From: Manis javanica
Taxonomy: Eukaryota > Chordata > Mammalia > Pholidota > Manidae
Length of the DNA stretch: 64,000 bases
Direction of reading: 5' to 3'
Assembly: GCF_040802235.1 (NCBI RefSeq)
Contig: NC_133161.1
Span: 144,141,121-144,205,120, forward strand
The position numbers and the translations under genes are program-made. The notes under the pieces were generated by a model. The model made no database searches. It had not been told where the DNA came from and worked only from the letters and a program-made list of their open reading frames with translations. Every line of letters starts with the position of its first letter. Positions within the stretch are counted from its first letter, which is position 1. Below, one piece after another: positions 31,930-43,625 of the stretch.

Positions 31930-32170
31930 CTATCACAGTTTTTTAATTCTCACATTTGTAAAGTGTTTTATTGTTTATGAAACACTTTCATGTTTATGAT
32001 CTCATTGGCCTTGTAACAGTCTTGTCAGTACACAGGACAAATACGAGTAGCCCCATTTATATAATAAATAAAAATAACAGAGGCCCAAACGGGTAAAAGA
32101 AATCGTGCAAATTCCATAAGATCTTGTAAGTATGCAAAACTGAAAATACAACCTCCCAACTCCTAGCCTA
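31930..32170 (-). mobile_element. MIR SINE
   Basis: 'catttgtaaagtgttttatt', 'tatgatctcattggccttgt', 'gagtagccccatttatataa' and 'acagaggcccaaacgggtaa' give reverse MIR with an AT-rich 5' addition. Confidence 0.75.
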
Positions 32171-32639
32171 AACTTTCTCCCCACTTTGCCAAGCAAATCC
32201 CTGGCTCCTGGGGTCCAGGGGGTTCAGCATGCAGCTCAGCCATCTGAGGAACTTCAAAGGCTTTGTGGAGGCTTAAGGGCTGAGGACCAGTTCTTCCAAC
32301 TGAAGCAAAGGGTTGGGGGTGAACAAAGCTGAGGCTCTTTGGCCAATGCATGTGCCTGGCAGATGGGGATGTGGCTATAGCTGGCACTGGAGTAGGGGCA
32401 AAGAATTTCCCCCCAGAGAAGTTTGGGAGGGGGGGGCACAGGAATAGGGGAGGAGGATAACCTCCCCACCAACCTCCCCACAGCATCCTGGGTGGAAGGG
32501 TCCTTATAAAACAGATGAATGATGAGAGGGCCCAGGAGTGACCTCGGGCACTGGTTCTTCCCATGGCAGAAACTGCAGAGAGAACTACAGTCCTTCCCTC
32601 CACATGTCAAACATCTGAGGAAGACAAGCAGATTTGGAA
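32171..32639. other. Unique sequence, no gene recognised
   Basis: Nothing recognised. Confidence 0.45.
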
Positions 32640-33132
32640 GCATTAGTTCTCTATTGTTGTGTAACAAATAATCCCAAATCTTCCTGGCTGAGACAAAGAA
32701 ACACTTATTATCTCTCAGTTTGCGTGGGTGAGGAATTTGAGAGAATCTTGGTGGGGTGGTTTGGGCTCAGGTTTCCTTGCATGGTCCCAGTCGAGGTGCC
32801 GGCTAGGGCACAGGCGCATGAAGGCTCGACCGGTGCCAGAAGAACCACTTGCAAGGCGGCTCTCTCCCATGGCTGTGCATGGAGGCCTCGGTTTCTCCCC
32901 ACATGGCTTCCTGGAGGGCTGCTTGAGTGTCTCCCTGACATGGCAGCTGCTTCCCCAGAGCCAGGAGAAAACCACAGGACTTTTTATGACCCAGTCTCAG
33001 GAGTGACACACCATCATTTCTGTTAATCTATTTGTTAGGAGTGAATCTCTAGGTCATTCAAGGGAGGAGAATTAGGCTCCACCTTTTAAAGGGAGCATTA
33101 AAGATTTGTGGACATATTTTAAACCACCACAA
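32640..33132 (-). mobile_element. MLT1 (MaLR) solo LTR
   Basis: Reverse MLT1: 'cattagttctctattgttgt', 'ttattatctctcagtttgcg', 'ggcggctctctcccatggct', 'tgcttgagtgtctccctgac' and 'gtgacacaccatcatttctg', ending 'accaccaca'. Near full-length at about 490 bp. Confidence 0.92.
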
Positions 33133-33649
33133 AGTATTAAACACCCTCAGGCAGGCAGAGGGTGCTCAGAACAGACCCAGGAGATAATCTGCAGGTCAGG
33201 ACCAGCACGCCGAGGCACCCCCATCAGCACCACAGAGGCCTCTTCACCCAGCCAGAGCTCCTGAACTACTGCCCTCACTGCAGTAACAACTTGGGCTTCC
33301 CTGGGTCCGGGGGACCCGATGCCCCAAGGCTGCAGCTGAGAGGGAGGAAGGAGAGAACTGTCAGGGTGTGTGGGAGGCTGCCCTTACTCAGTCCGAGCCC
33401 ACAGGGGAAGGAGAGATTGGAATGCCGCACACTCTGGTCCAGAACTACTCTGTCTGCAGCTCTGGGGGAGGAGGCGCCATCTCCTCCCTGCACAGGACCA
33501 TATCTGGGTATACCCTTGACAATGCTCCTGGGTACTGCCTTCCCCTGGACCCTGGCTGGCCTAGGGGCAAAGCTCAGGTGCACAGGCGAGGACTGCCTTG
33601 GCCAGCTTCCCTTCCAACAAACCTGCCACTCACAATCCTGAGAAGGCAG
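33133..33649. other. Unique sequence, no gene recognised
   Basis: The 159-codon plus frame at 33162-33641 and the 125-codon minus frame at 33275-33652 occupy the same DNA. Neither has a domain. Confidence 0.45.
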
Positions 33650-34190
33650 CATCTGTTACCACCGATCCTGCCGCCTGGCCTCTTACAATTGGACCTGACC
33701 CAGCAGGAGACAAGTATTGGCCGACCAACAGCCGATCAGATACTCTCTCTCAAGATTTTGGCACTAAGACCCCCGGAGTCAATCTAGGGCAGGGCCTGGA
33801 GCTGGAGGTCAGGCAGTCAGGGAAGGCTGGGGGAGCTGGGGCAGCTATTTTAGGACCATGTGCTGATGAACAAGCAAAGAAAGCTCATCTGCAGGGGAAG
33901 GCAGGAAGATGGAGCACAGAGGGCATCAGGGATGAGCCCCCGAGCGGCACCGGGGAGGACAGGCAGGAAGGGCAGTTGGCTGGGTCCCCTAGTGTCTCTC
34001 AGTTCTCCCGAGGCCTGAATGTTCTTCTGGTTCTGGCTATAGGTCCCCTGAGTCTCTCTTGAATCCTTACAATAAATCCCCTGTTCTGAAGCAAGTGTGA
34101 GTGGTTTCTCTCCAGACAGACAATCTAGCCTAAGACCAGAGGAGGTGGAGGAGGACCATAGCCTTATTGCAACACGGCCAAGAGGGACTT
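33650..34190 (+). mobile_element. Possible LTR of an old endogenous retrovirus
   Basis: The end of the block has LTR style: 'ctctcttgaatccttacaat' into AATAAA at 34071-34076, then 'ctgaagcaagtgtgagtggt' and 'ttctctccagac', like an R/U5 end. The upstream part is not matched to a family I can name. No retroviral genes are present. It could also be unique DNA with a chance polyadenylation signal. Confidence 0.35.
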
Positions 34191-34667
34191 GGGGATAAAG
34201 CGTCACATTCACATGCACACACTTTAATTTAAGCCCAGGGAATCCAAGAAACAGAATGAGACACTTACTCAACTCTGGCACTGATGTTCTCTTCTGGCAA
34301 AGCCAAGAAAATGGTCTGTTGCTCTTGACACTCCCTGTGCTGATTCCCGGCAGCAATGAGAAATAAGTGACCCCGCGGCAGATGATTCCCACTGAATCCC
34401 TCTGGGCAGAGGTGAGCAGGAAAGACAGCGTGTTTTCAGAAGGGGTGGGCCCATGCAGGCTGGCCTTGGCCTTGGCCAGGCCAGTGATGCTGGCCAAGTA
34501 GGACGGCTAGGGGCTGGTGGGGAGTGTGAGAACGCCTCTTGATTCGTTCCCGGGCTCCTCTTACCCTGAGAGATTGCATCACTCGGCTTTCAAGCGATGC
34601 GAATTCCCACAACAGTAACCACACCCATCTGCAAATGCAAGTCCAGTAGAAAGGGCTTTCGAATTAT
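34191..34667. other. Unique sequence, no gene recognised
   Basis: Nothing recognised. The 215-codon minus frame (33850-34497) runs through the LTR-like block. Confidence 0.4.
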
Positions 34668-34790
34668 TCATCGGTTCATTCAACAAACATCCACTGAGCC
34701 CTTTTGGATGCCAGGCCCTGAACTGGGTACAAACTTGAAACCAACCTCATCCCTGTCTTCCAGGAGCTCTCAGTCCAGTAGCAGCGCTGA
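34668..34790 (-). mobile_element. L2 LINE 3' end
   Basis: 'ggttcattcaacaaacatcc', 'actgagcccttttggatgcc' and 'tcttccaggagctctcagtc' are the reverse L2 terminus. Confidence 0.85.
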
Positions 34791-34924
34791 GACCCAGAGA
34801 GCTCATCAACTGGCCCACAGGAAAGGGTCTCCCCTGGCTCCTGGGGAGGACCGGTCACGACTTGAAGAATGGGCGGGATTTCACACAGGCAAGAACATTC
34901 TTTTGGAGGGAATGGAGGAGACAG

Positions 34925-35070
34925 CAGGCTGTGGTGGGAAGACACTTGATGAGGATCCAGGCGGCCTGGGTTGTAGTTCTGGTTTTGTCATTAACTCAGA
35001 AAACCCCCTTTCCCATTATGGGCCCTAGTTTCCCATCTGCCAGCAAGGGAGGTTGACTTATAGCCCTGGC
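34925..35070 (+). mobile_element. MIR SINE
   Basis: 'cggcctgggttgtagttctg', 'gttttgtcattaactcagaa' and 'ctagtttcccatctgccagc' follow the plus MIR. Confidence 0.8.
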
Positions 35071-35685
35071 ATTCGAGAGGCTATGGTGGCAGGTGCTGAG
35101 GGGAGGGGAAAGTTGGGAGAGGAGTTTTTCCACAGTTTGATATCATTCAATGGTTTCCCAAACAGCTTGCCTGGGCCAGATGGGCACCTACCCTTAGACT
35201 AGGCCAGGGGAGCCCCATCTGGTCAGATTCAGTCTCATCCCTCTTTCTCTTAACATGCTCTTAACCCATCTAGGGGTAGATCCTGTGTACCAGCCCCTCG
35301 CACAGGGATTCAGGAGAGAAGTCACAGCATGCTCTGTGACCAAGAGCTTAAATACTTTGGAAGGTCCTGGGTGCCCTCGGGGAGTGACATCCTTGTTTCC
35401 AACTTCCCCAGTGAGTTCACTCACATGGGTTTGAAAGCAATCAGACACATTCCAACCTGGTGACCAGGCTCCCAGGGCAGGCTTTTCTGTCCTGTCCCTA
35501 AACTCACTTCCCAGCAGAGGGGCCAATCAACTTTGTGATTATGCTGTTCTGCAATTTCCCGTAAATGGTTTGACTTCAACCTTTCATAGACTGACCACCT
35601 TAGACAAGATGACTCTGAGATTTGAAACAGAGAATAGCCCAGCATGACTGTATTGAGGGTGCCTTGGAAGGAAATAAGACTGGAG
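35071..35685. other. Unique sequence, no gene recognised
   Basis: Nothing recognised. Confidence 0.45.
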
Positions 35686-35830
35686 CAATCCTTTGAGGTC
35701 AGATCATAGAAGATCTTACATGCCAGGTCGGGGAGGTGGTTTTGGAGTAGAGGAATAGTTGATGGGAAATGAGCTTAGGAAAATATTCTGAGCAGTGAGT
35801 GACATGGACCAGTGTAGGGAGATAAGAGGG
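35686..35830 (-). mobile_element. L2 LINE internal fragment
   Basis: 'gtcagatcatagaagatctt' and 'acatgccaggtcgg', then 'gagcagtgagtgacatggac', match the reverse L2 'gatcatgtagggccttgta' and 'gagtgacatgatctgac' blocks. Confidence 0.65.
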
Positions 35831-36967
35831 GGCTCTTAGCAGCCAGGAGAATACTTGGGCAGGGGCCTGAATCAGCAGAGAGAGTGGGAACGGAACAGAA
35901 CAAGAGTAGGCAGATGGGAGAGATTAGGCAGAGGGGGAGCCCACAGGACAAGGCCACTGACCGGAAGTAGAAAACAAAGGCAAGGGAGGAAAAGGACAGA
36001 AGCCTAGGAAAGTTCCAGCTCTCCTTCCCAGCATAGATCCAGCAACTCACACACCTAGAACCCCAAAATACCATAAGATCGTGCCTACACAGCACAAAAT
36101 ACCTATGACTCCAAGCATTCAGAAAGCCCCCAGAAGCCCTCAGGCCCCCAAGTACCTGGGAAGACATTCTGATTTTGTCTAGAGGCTTGCAAAGGCATGG
36201 GAGTAGTGGGGCCCCTCAGTCCCTAGCCTCCAGGGTACCCCCAGAGCACTGCAGGTAAGCGGCAGACAGCCAAGGTGCTGGGGGAAGGGCGAGCCGAGCC
36301 CCCTGCTCTCATCAGAAGCCACGCTGGTATTTTTAGCACCGCAATCAACATCAGGGCCCTCCTCTGGATCAGCTCAGGCAGCCTGGGCCAAGCAGGGCTG
36401 TTAAAAATGGAATGGCACATACTGCAATCAGTTGTGGCGGACGAGGGGCACCCGGCAGGGCAGCAGCTGTGGCATCTGAAACTATTGGTCCTCAAGCTAG
36501 CAGAGGGAAACCTGGCAGGGGAACAGGGGGAGCAGCCTCCCAGAGCATGCTGGGGTGTGAGGTCATGCTGTCCTATACCCGTGATGCCCCAGAAACATCC
36601 AGGAGTCAGGCCCGTGCCCAGAGCACTGCCCCCACACCGTCTCCTGACTGTGCCAGCAGCTTGCATTAACACCCGCGCCCTGCCTTTCCCTGCAGGGCTC
36701 TTTGTAAGGGGCAGCCCTGGGGGTCTCCGGAGAAAGGAGAGGGATGGGGGACCAGGGCCAGGGGGCGGTGAGCACTGAGGAAGCTAACAGAGCCAGACTC
36801 AGGTGGCCTTTCCTGCCCTCTGACGCTGGGGAACCGGCTGCTGTCACCCTTGCTGCCCCCTCTCCCTGTTCCGGCACGAAGCCAAGCTGCACTGAGAGTC
36901 CCCTGCCATGCCTGTCCTTTCTGGGGTGGGAGGTGCCGTCGGTGGCCTGGGACAGTTCACGCTCACC
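35831..36967. other. Unique sequence, no gene recognised
   Basis: Contains most of the 257-codon minus frame (36563-37336), the longest open frame in the window. It has no recognisable domain, runs through the MIR at 36968-37095, and overlaps long frames on the other strand, so I do not call a gene. Confidence 0.5.
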
Positions 36968-37095
36968 ACACGGAGAGCCCCGAGGCCTGGGTTCTGAGCC
37001 ATTTCTACCACTCTGTGACAATCTGGGGGCCTCCAGTAAGTGACCTCCCCTCTCTGGACTCCATGGTTTCATCTGAAAAATAACAAGCCTGGAGC
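36968..37095 (+). mobile_element. MIR SINE
   Basis: 'aggcctgggttctgagccat', 'ccagtaagtgacctcccctc' and 'tccatggtttcatctgaaaa' are the plus MIR core. Confidence 0.8.
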
Positions 37096-38794
37096 CAAGC
37101 ACAGGCTTCTCAGACTGCCTGGGCCAGCCCAGGCTGGGTGCAGAGCAATGGGTGCTGCCATGCCCCGTCCTCTCTGTCCCGGAGCGGAGGACTCCTGCCG
37201 GAGCAGTGCTCAACACCGCAGCGCATGCCCCTTCCAGAGCAGTAGCCCAGAGGCAGGGCTGACCTGGAATGGTCTTGGCGTCATTATCCTGCCCAACCAA
37301 GAGCTGAGAGGGCTCTGGGGGCCGTGGAGAGGACACGGAAATGAGTAGGGAAACCAGAACACCAGTGTTGACTAAGCAGAAGGGGCTCTAAAGGCCGTGC
37401 TGTCTTGTACCCTCGTTTTGCAAACACTGAGTTCGAGTGGAAAGGCCGAGTGCCAGCCGCCCAGCAGACCAGGGCCTGCCTGGAGGTGTGCGTGGACGTC
37501 CGAGGGCAGGAGCAAGGGCAGATTTCTTAATCCTTCCCACAGATCCTGGGTCCTCCAAATGCCCCTTCCATTGGGGTCTGCAGAACCCCAAAGCACCCTA
37601 ACAGAGCCCTCAGCCTCACAGACAGGCTATGGGACTTCACTGCCATCTGCCAGCCTGCATGCAGGAGGGCGGGGGCTGTAGTGTTTACTGAATTTCATGT
37701 AGGAGCATAAATCTGTGTCGACCTGACTCAGCACATGTTCAGCTGGAAGACGTGCTCTTAGGAAGCTGCCTCTCTGCCTGTCCCAGAACTCTCCACACCT
37801 CAGCAGGACAGATCAGGCCTGACCAGCTGGGCACCTCACGCAAAGAGGCACCTTGACAGGTCATTCCTTCCATCCCCCGGCCTCACTCCCCCTGGCCACA
37901 ACCATGCCAAGTCAGCGTCTACTTAACGACATGCCCTGGACAAATGTGCTGCATAGCTGGTCGGTCCTGCAGATGTGCAGCCGCTGGAGGAGCACCCTCA
38001 CCAGGCATGAGAAGCACCCTGCTGCCCTCCCAGCCAGGACCAACCAAAGCCCAGGCTTCTGGAGCCAGTAGCAGGAGGAGACACTCCCTGCCTGTCTTCG
38101 GCTGCCCTGCAGGCATCTATGTACACCTGGAAAGTGGGTACCCATGCCCAGGGGGTGCAGACTAGAGTACCCCAAGGCTGGCATATGGCAGAGCCACCTA
38201 CGTCGCCATGGTGTGGGTTGGTGGTACATCTCGTATTTCCTCAACACCTCAGAGGGCAAGACGGGAGGCTACCGTCTGACAGCCTCGGGCCACCGACTGC
38301 TGAAGACTCAGTGGCCCACCTGGCACTGCAGATGGCTGGGCTGGTGGCGGAGGGGGCAGCTCCCTTGCTGCTGTCGCTGCTCAGCTGGAGACCTGGGGAC
38401 CAGGCAGTGCCCGCCGCCCCGAGCAGCATGGGGAGGGCCCTGCCTGTCTCTAAACCCTCAGCTGGGGCAGGGCCGCTGCCCTCTCCGAGTCTGGGGAGGC
38501 TCTCTGCTGAGGGCACAAGGCCCCTAGAAGCTGCCAGGGACCGAGAGAGGGGCTGGCTGGGACTCAGCCGGTGGCAGGAAGGAGGAAACTGTGTGGAGAA
38601 GAGGAGCAAGAAGAGGGCAATCTCTCCAGGAACAGCCGAGGGGACAGCGACTTCTCCCAAGAAGCAGGAGGAGCCGAGACAGCAGTCAGAGCTGAAAGAC
38701 GGGGCCCGGGAGACGCAGAGCCGCAAAAAGGAATGGGAAGGAGAAAGTGGGGAGTAGGGGTGGTTAATGCTACCCCCCCTTTTCTACAGCAACA
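37096..38794. other. Unique GC-rich sequence, no gene recognised
   Basis: Holds the 212-codon plus frame 38119-38757. Its C-terminal part is Lys/Glu/Arg-rich but it has no domain and a minus frame of 161 codons overlaps it. An unrecognised exon cannot be excluded. Confidence 0.4.
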
Positions 38795-38965
38795 TATCCA
38801 CCGCGAGCACTTTCATTTTGTCTCATTAGTGTCCCACTCCAGGACAACAGAATTAGTACCTCTGCTTGATAGCTGGGAAAACGGAGGCTCAGAGAAGTTG
38901 AGTGACTTGGCCCCCATCACACAGCCTACATTCAGACCTGGATGGAAACCCCATTCCTGACTTGG
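38795..38965 (-). mobile_element. MIR SINE
   Basis: Reverse MIR: 'gatagctgggaaaacggagg', 'ctcagagaagttgagtgact', 'cccccatcacacagcctaca'. Confidence 0.88.
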
Positions 38966-39284
38966 ATGTGAAAGCTTCGATCCCCCAGAGCCCTTGAGTT
39001 CCCACCGGGAGCCCTAACCAGTGACTGCCGACAGCTCAGGCTCACAGGCGGTGAGGGAGGCGGGCTCATGAGGTTCTGTGGGTTAAGAATTGCTGCCCCT
39101 TCTCTGAAGTGAAATGCCCCAAAGAGGGGGCAGCCCCCTGGGCTGCTAGCCACCAGCGTGAAGGCATCTGGAAAGTCTGTAGGTCTAAGACAGCAGGACA
39201 GGATCCTGGGCTACTTCCAGGAGGGTCCCCAAAACAAGCTCCATCAGTATGTGATCTTGTTTGCTCAGGACAACACAATGAGAA

Positions 39285-39405
39285 AATCTAGTTGTGTGGA
39301 CTGAAGTCACCTCACCCCTGAGCCTCAGTGTCCTCACCTACTATCAGAGGAAACCGGACTCAGAGACCCCTGAGGCCCCTCCCAGCTCTGACTCTATGGA
39401 TCTAG
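39285..39405 (+). mobile_element. MIR-type SINE with a different 3' tail
   Basis: The core 'actgaagtcacctcacccct' and 'gagcctcagtgtcctcacct' is followed by 'aggcccctcccagctctgac' and 'tctatggat'. That tail belongs to a MIR-like variant that also appears at 44395-44665. Confidence 0.65.
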
Positions 39406-40594
39406 AAAGGCAGAATCCCTAGTCGGTGACTCCATCCCCGACCTCTGTCCAACCTCTCTGTCTCTTGCTCCGTCCTTCCAGTTGACCACCGTTCAGGGTC
39501 TGCCTGTGAGAACCCACCTTCCCCTCTGTACATCTCTGTCTTCCCCTGCGTCTCCCAGCTTGTATCTGCCTCTCTCTGGTGGTGTCACTCCAAGTGAGGG
39601 TCCTGTGTCAGGAAACCCTTCATGCACTTGAGGACAGGGACACCCGCAGTTCTGGAACACTGGCTAATCACTAATAATCAGCTCACTAGAGAGGATAAAG
39701 CTGGTCACTGAGCAGAAACAGTGGGAGAGAAGGGGGCCTGCCTGCTCCCCTCAGGGAGCTCCCTTTTTAATGGTGGAGACAAGAGACATCCAGAAAGCAA
39801 AGAGGAAGCTCAGACTGGCATCAGGCCCAGAGACAAGACCCAGCAGTTGGGAAGAGGCAGGGCAGACAGACAGGGCAAGGACACCTGCCATAAAGACCTG
39901 GAGGGGACCAGGATGCACATGAGAACATTCCTAAGACCAGCCATCCTGGCGACAAGATCCATGAGTGATTCACAACCTCTCAGCAGACGTTCGGCAAAGG
40001 CAAAGCAAAGATCCAAAGCACCAAGGGTAAGGGAAGGGGTGAGAGCCAGGTCAGTGTCATGCCATCCCTGCCAGAGGTCACAGTGTGCACAGTGGGATCA
40101 GATGCTCCTGAGCAGAAAGGCACCATCCATATAGCCAACAGGAGGACCTGGACCCCAAGAAGACCTGGACAGGCTGGGGCACTAGGGTTGCATCCCAACC
40201 ATTGCAGATAGAGGGGAAAGAGATGAGTCTGTGCTTGGAGTCAAAGCTTAGCTGTGCAAGTACAGGATGGGGTAGAACCATTTCTCAGTAGTGCATGGGA
40301 AACAGATGCAGGGTTTAGCTGAAACCAGCTTGAGTTGAAATAACAGCATGATGAGACACTGAAATGTCTAAACATAAGTCCCTTGGGCTGGGCAACTCTA
40401 AAAGAACAGTAGCCAACAGGAGGGAGGTCAAGAGCTAAGACTCCTGAAGTCACCTGCTCAGCCCAGGATCTCCCATCCTGAAGGGACACTAATAATCAAG
40501 GTACCTCCAAAGAGGGACAGTCAGGGTGGGGCCAGGTTGGCAGGCTGGATCCATGTCACATATTTAATTTTAGTAACACTTGGCGTGAGGCTGT
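39406..40594. other. Unique sequence with a TAATCA pair, no gene recognised
   Basis: TAATCA occurs at 39665-39670 and 39675-39680 in an AT-richer island. No exon or repeat recognised. Confidence 0.4.
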
Positions 40595-40780
40595 GTCACC
40601 AGCATGACTGCTAACTTCTTATAGCCTCATGAAGACCCTGGGCAGCAGGTGCTATGCTCATAACACTTAGAAGGATGAGAAAACGGAAGCACAAGGTCAC
40701 CCATCAGGTAAGGTGTGCAGTCAGCCTCAAAGCCAGGAAATCTGGCCCCAGAGTCCGTGCTCCTAACCCCCATGCCCCAC
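40595..40780 (-). mobile_element. MIR SINE
   Basis: 'tgggcagcaggtgctatgct', 'aaggatgagaaaacggaagc' and 'aagccaggaaatctggcccc' follow reverse MIR. Confidence 0.75.
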
Positions 40781-41074
40781 TGCCCCCTCGTGCAGAGGCT
40801 GGAAAAAGCAGGGAGCTTTGTCCTACAGAGAAAACTCCAGAGATGCGGGCAGCAGAGGCACCTATCATGCAGGCCACATGCAGGATCTGTGCGGGGTGAC
40901 CCACGCCAGCAGCCTGGGGAATCAGGAAATGCTGAGGGGGCAAAATCCACCTCCACACGAGGAACGGTGGATCCTCCTCACTTGCGACCCCACTCAGCTG
41001 TTTCGAGGGCTTCTGTGCTTTCTCTCCCACTGTCCAGATATTAAAGGGCACTGTGCAGCTCCTAATTTTTCCAG
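40781..41074. other. Unique sequence, no gene recognised
   Basis: Nothing recognised. Confidence 0.4.
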
Positions 41075-41210
41075 AGAGTTCCTGTCTATCTGTTTTGGTT
41101 CCCCAACCGAAGTGTATACACTCTCTGAGGCCAGAGATTGTGTTTTGTGTTTCTCCAGCCCATCCTGTGGTCTGCATCCACTCTAGGTATTTGATGGGAT
41201 CTCAAAGTGG
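41075..41210 (+). mobile_element. L2 LINE 3' end, decayed
   Basis: 'agtgtatacactctctgagg', 'ccagagattgtgttttgtgt' and a 'aggtatttgatggga' end mirror the L2 plus 'tgtaagctccttgagggcag' terminus. Confidence 0.6.
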
Positions 41211-41764
41211 GAGGTGACTTGCTGAAGTTCCCCTTTGCATCTGTCCAGCTGCAAGAGCACATTGGCCTTAGCCACCTCCAGTAACAGAGAGCTCAGTGCC
41301 AGTCGGGGCCTTCATTCCAGCATTGGGTGGGCAATTTCATGAGGATGAGAGCACCCCAATATTCTAAGACACCTTATGGGGGGCAGGGGGAGAGGAGCGA
41401 AAGATGATGCTAGGCTTAATGTAGGGTCCTATAGGCTGAAATATTTTATGCAAACGGAAATATAACACCTTCTATTTGTGGGAAACCTGAGATAGCAGGT
41501 TAGAGCCTTCTGGTGCTATAGAGAAGAAACAGAAATGATACCCCCCCCTTTTACAGGAGCAGGTGACAGAGAACCAGTCCCAGCTGATAGGTGCAGAGTG
41601 AAGAACAGGAGAGATGGAGCAGGAACCCAAGGTTCCAGTTCCCAGGGGCTCTCCAACCTGCTGGCACCCAGGGAAGAGGCCCCGAGTGAGTGGTGCCTTC
41701 TGCCATATGTATCCAGATGGTCTGCTCTAAAAGCTGTTTGAATGCATTGTCCACCTGATCTGGG
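41211..41764. other. Unique sequence, no gene recognised
   Basis: Nothing recognised. Confidence 0.4.
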
Positions 41765-41985
41765 GCCTACTGAGCACTGGCAATGTGACTAGTGTGAAAT
41801 GACATAGGCTCAAAGTATAAAATACACTATGAATTTTGAAAAGATGAGAGTAAAACATCTCAATAATTTTTTAATAATGAACACATGTTAAAATGACACT
41901 ATTGGGTTACATAAAATATATTATTAGATTTTTTAAAACTATCAAAATATAGCATCCTAACATGGACCTAAGACACACATACAGA
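41765..41985. mobile_element. Ancient interspersed repeat, class uncertain
   Basis: 'actgagcactggcaatgtga' followed by 'ctagtgtgaaat', then 'aagtataaaatacactatga' and 'acatgttaaaatgacactat', is a known old mammalian repeat pattern (consensus 'gagcacttgaaatgtggcta'). The AT-rich body contrasts with its surroundings. I cannot name the family with confidence. Confidence 0.55.
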
Positions 41986-42244
41986 AGATATGAAATCCTT
42001 GTTAGTGCTGAGGGGTTCAGAGTCAGAGGCCTGTTTGTTTAGGAGAGAGAGAGCTCACTGCAGTGTGAAGGAAGGCTCAGGGAAGGGTGGGGTGGCTGGG
42101 AAGGCTCCTGGTGGGAGCAGCAGAAACTGAATCAGGAGCTGGGGGATGGTATCTCCCAACAGAGGCCCCTCCAAAGTCTTTGTTCCTGTCAAGCTTCCAA
42201 TCCAGACTTTACTCTTGGGCCTCTTTCTTCAAAGTCCAGCCAGT

Positions 42245-42370
42245 GACTAACCACTGAAGGGCACCTCCCATGTGCCAGCACTCTTGGGAGTTGGATGCAC
42301 AGCAGTAAACAAGATCTGCTCTGTTCCTGCCCCCGAGGAACTGACCATTGAGAAAGAAAACAGGAAAAAT
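42245..42370 (-). mobile_element. L2 LINE 3' end
   Basis: 'tcccatgtgccagcactctt', 'gcacagcagtaaacaagatc' and 'gaggaactgaccattgag' are the reverse L2 end. Confidence 0.82.
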
Positions 42371-42547
42371 TTACCAATGCCTATGCACAGACCTCCCCAA
42401 GCCCAGTTCCAGCAACTGCAGTCCTGGCAGCATGTCCACGGATCGCCCCAGCCCAAAGAAGAGCTCAACCCCAAGACTCCTTCATGTCTGCTGACCAGTC
42501 CTAGGCAGTCAAGTCTTCCGAGGGTCCAGTCCTGAAAGTCCAGTTCA

Positions 42548-42606
42548 GGACGAAGCTGCAGAGCATAAGAAGATGGAGGCTGGGCCCAGCCCTCTCCCCA
42601 GACCTC
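42548..42606 (+). repeat. 59-bp local duplicate, copy 1
   Basis: This segment (start 'ggacgaagctgcagagcat', end 'tctccccagacctc') recurs 402 bp downstream with four mismatches and no gap. It is not a repeat family I recognise. Confidence 0.9.
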
Positions 42607-42949
42607 CCAGCCTGACCTAGTCCACCCAGTAGCCTGGGGACCCAGATCTAGATCTTCTGGGAACTCTTGTGTGTTCGCACCCATGACCAGCCAGCCTGGT
42701 GAGGGAACAACAGGAATGGAAGGCCTTTCTGCCCACAGAAGCCTGGCCGTGAATCCTGTCCAAGGTGCTGAATTCACTGAGCAGACTAGCTTCCCCAAAG
42801 GGGCAAAATACTGCTTGACTCTACTACCCAACCCAACATTTCCTCAAGAAAACCAGGCCCATGGGCTGCTACTCATATTCTCAGATACTTCAGACCTGAG
42901 TTTCCAGTCCTGTCTCCTCTTATGTAATTTCTCAGCCAAGTTCACCAAA

Positions 42950-43008
42950 GGACGAAGCTGCAGAGCATGGGAAGATGGGGGCTGGGCCCAGCCGTCTCCC
43001 CAGACCTC
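42950..43008 (+). repeat. 59-bp local duplicate, copy 2
   Basis: Second copy, same orientation. The four differences from copy 1 are three A/G changes and one C/G change. Flanks differ. Confidence 0.9.
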
Positions 43009-43494
43009 TCAAAACATAGGGGACGTGAAGGCCCGTTGTCATACCCCACAGCCAGAAGCTGGGCTTGGAGCTCTGTGTGCACGTTAGCACTACAGTAGAA
43101 GGAGAGCCCTACACAGTCTGCAGCCCTGCCTCACTGCCCCCACCTCACCAACACACACACACATACACACACACACATGGACACAGTGAAAGGGCCAAAG
43201 GATGCAGTCCATTGTATGGAGGCTGCTCAAGGTAAAAGGCTCAGTCACATCCCAGCCCCTGGTAGTAGGCTGACACCCATTCTAGTCACTATGACAACAA
43301 GTCCTGTCAATCAAGAAGGGAGCTAGATGAAGATGCTCAGAGGTGGGTGTTGGGAGAGGCTGTCTTCATGCCACAAAGCTCCTTTACTAAAGACCTGTGC
43401 CCTGTTTACCCTGCAGTTCTGAACCTCTCAGGACCATGTCCCTGCTTCCGCAGGAGAGTAAAAAAGTACAGCAGGAGAAATAGAAGCTGGATAT
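43009..43494. other. Unique sequence with a CA tract, no gene recognised
   Basis: Nothing recognised apart from the dinucleotide tract at 43150-43178. Confidence 0.4.
43150..43178. repeat. (AC)n tract with one interruption
   Basis: AC dinucleotides broken by a single 'at' step. Confidence 0.9.
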
Positions 43495-43625
43495 GAGGAC
43501 TAACTCTAGAATGGGAATCAGGAGAGGCCAGCTTTCCTGTTACCTTGAGCAAGTCATTTTTTCCACTTGCCTCCCCTCACCCTTCCAGGAAAGTGAATGA
43601 TTGCTAAGGTCCCCGAAAGCTTCGA
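43495..43625 (+). mobile_element. MIR SINE
   Basis: 'taccttgagcaagtcatttt' and 'ttccacttgcctcccctcac' are the plus MIR core. The 3' end may be the piece at 43825-43900. Confidence 0.75.

Noticed and set aside
34071-34076. AATAAA as the end of a real gene
   Set aside because: No upstream coding exon can be shown; the context looks LTR-like at best.
36563-37336. Longest open frame (257 codons, minus)
   Set aside because: It runs through a MIR, has no domain, and the opposite strand is equally open. The frame is Gly/Pro/Ser/Arg-rich as expected from GC-rich DNA.
38119-38757. 212-codon plus frame with a Lys/Glu-rich C-terminal part
   Set aside because: No domain or exon-like borders that I can defend. 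A 161-codon minus frame overlaps it.
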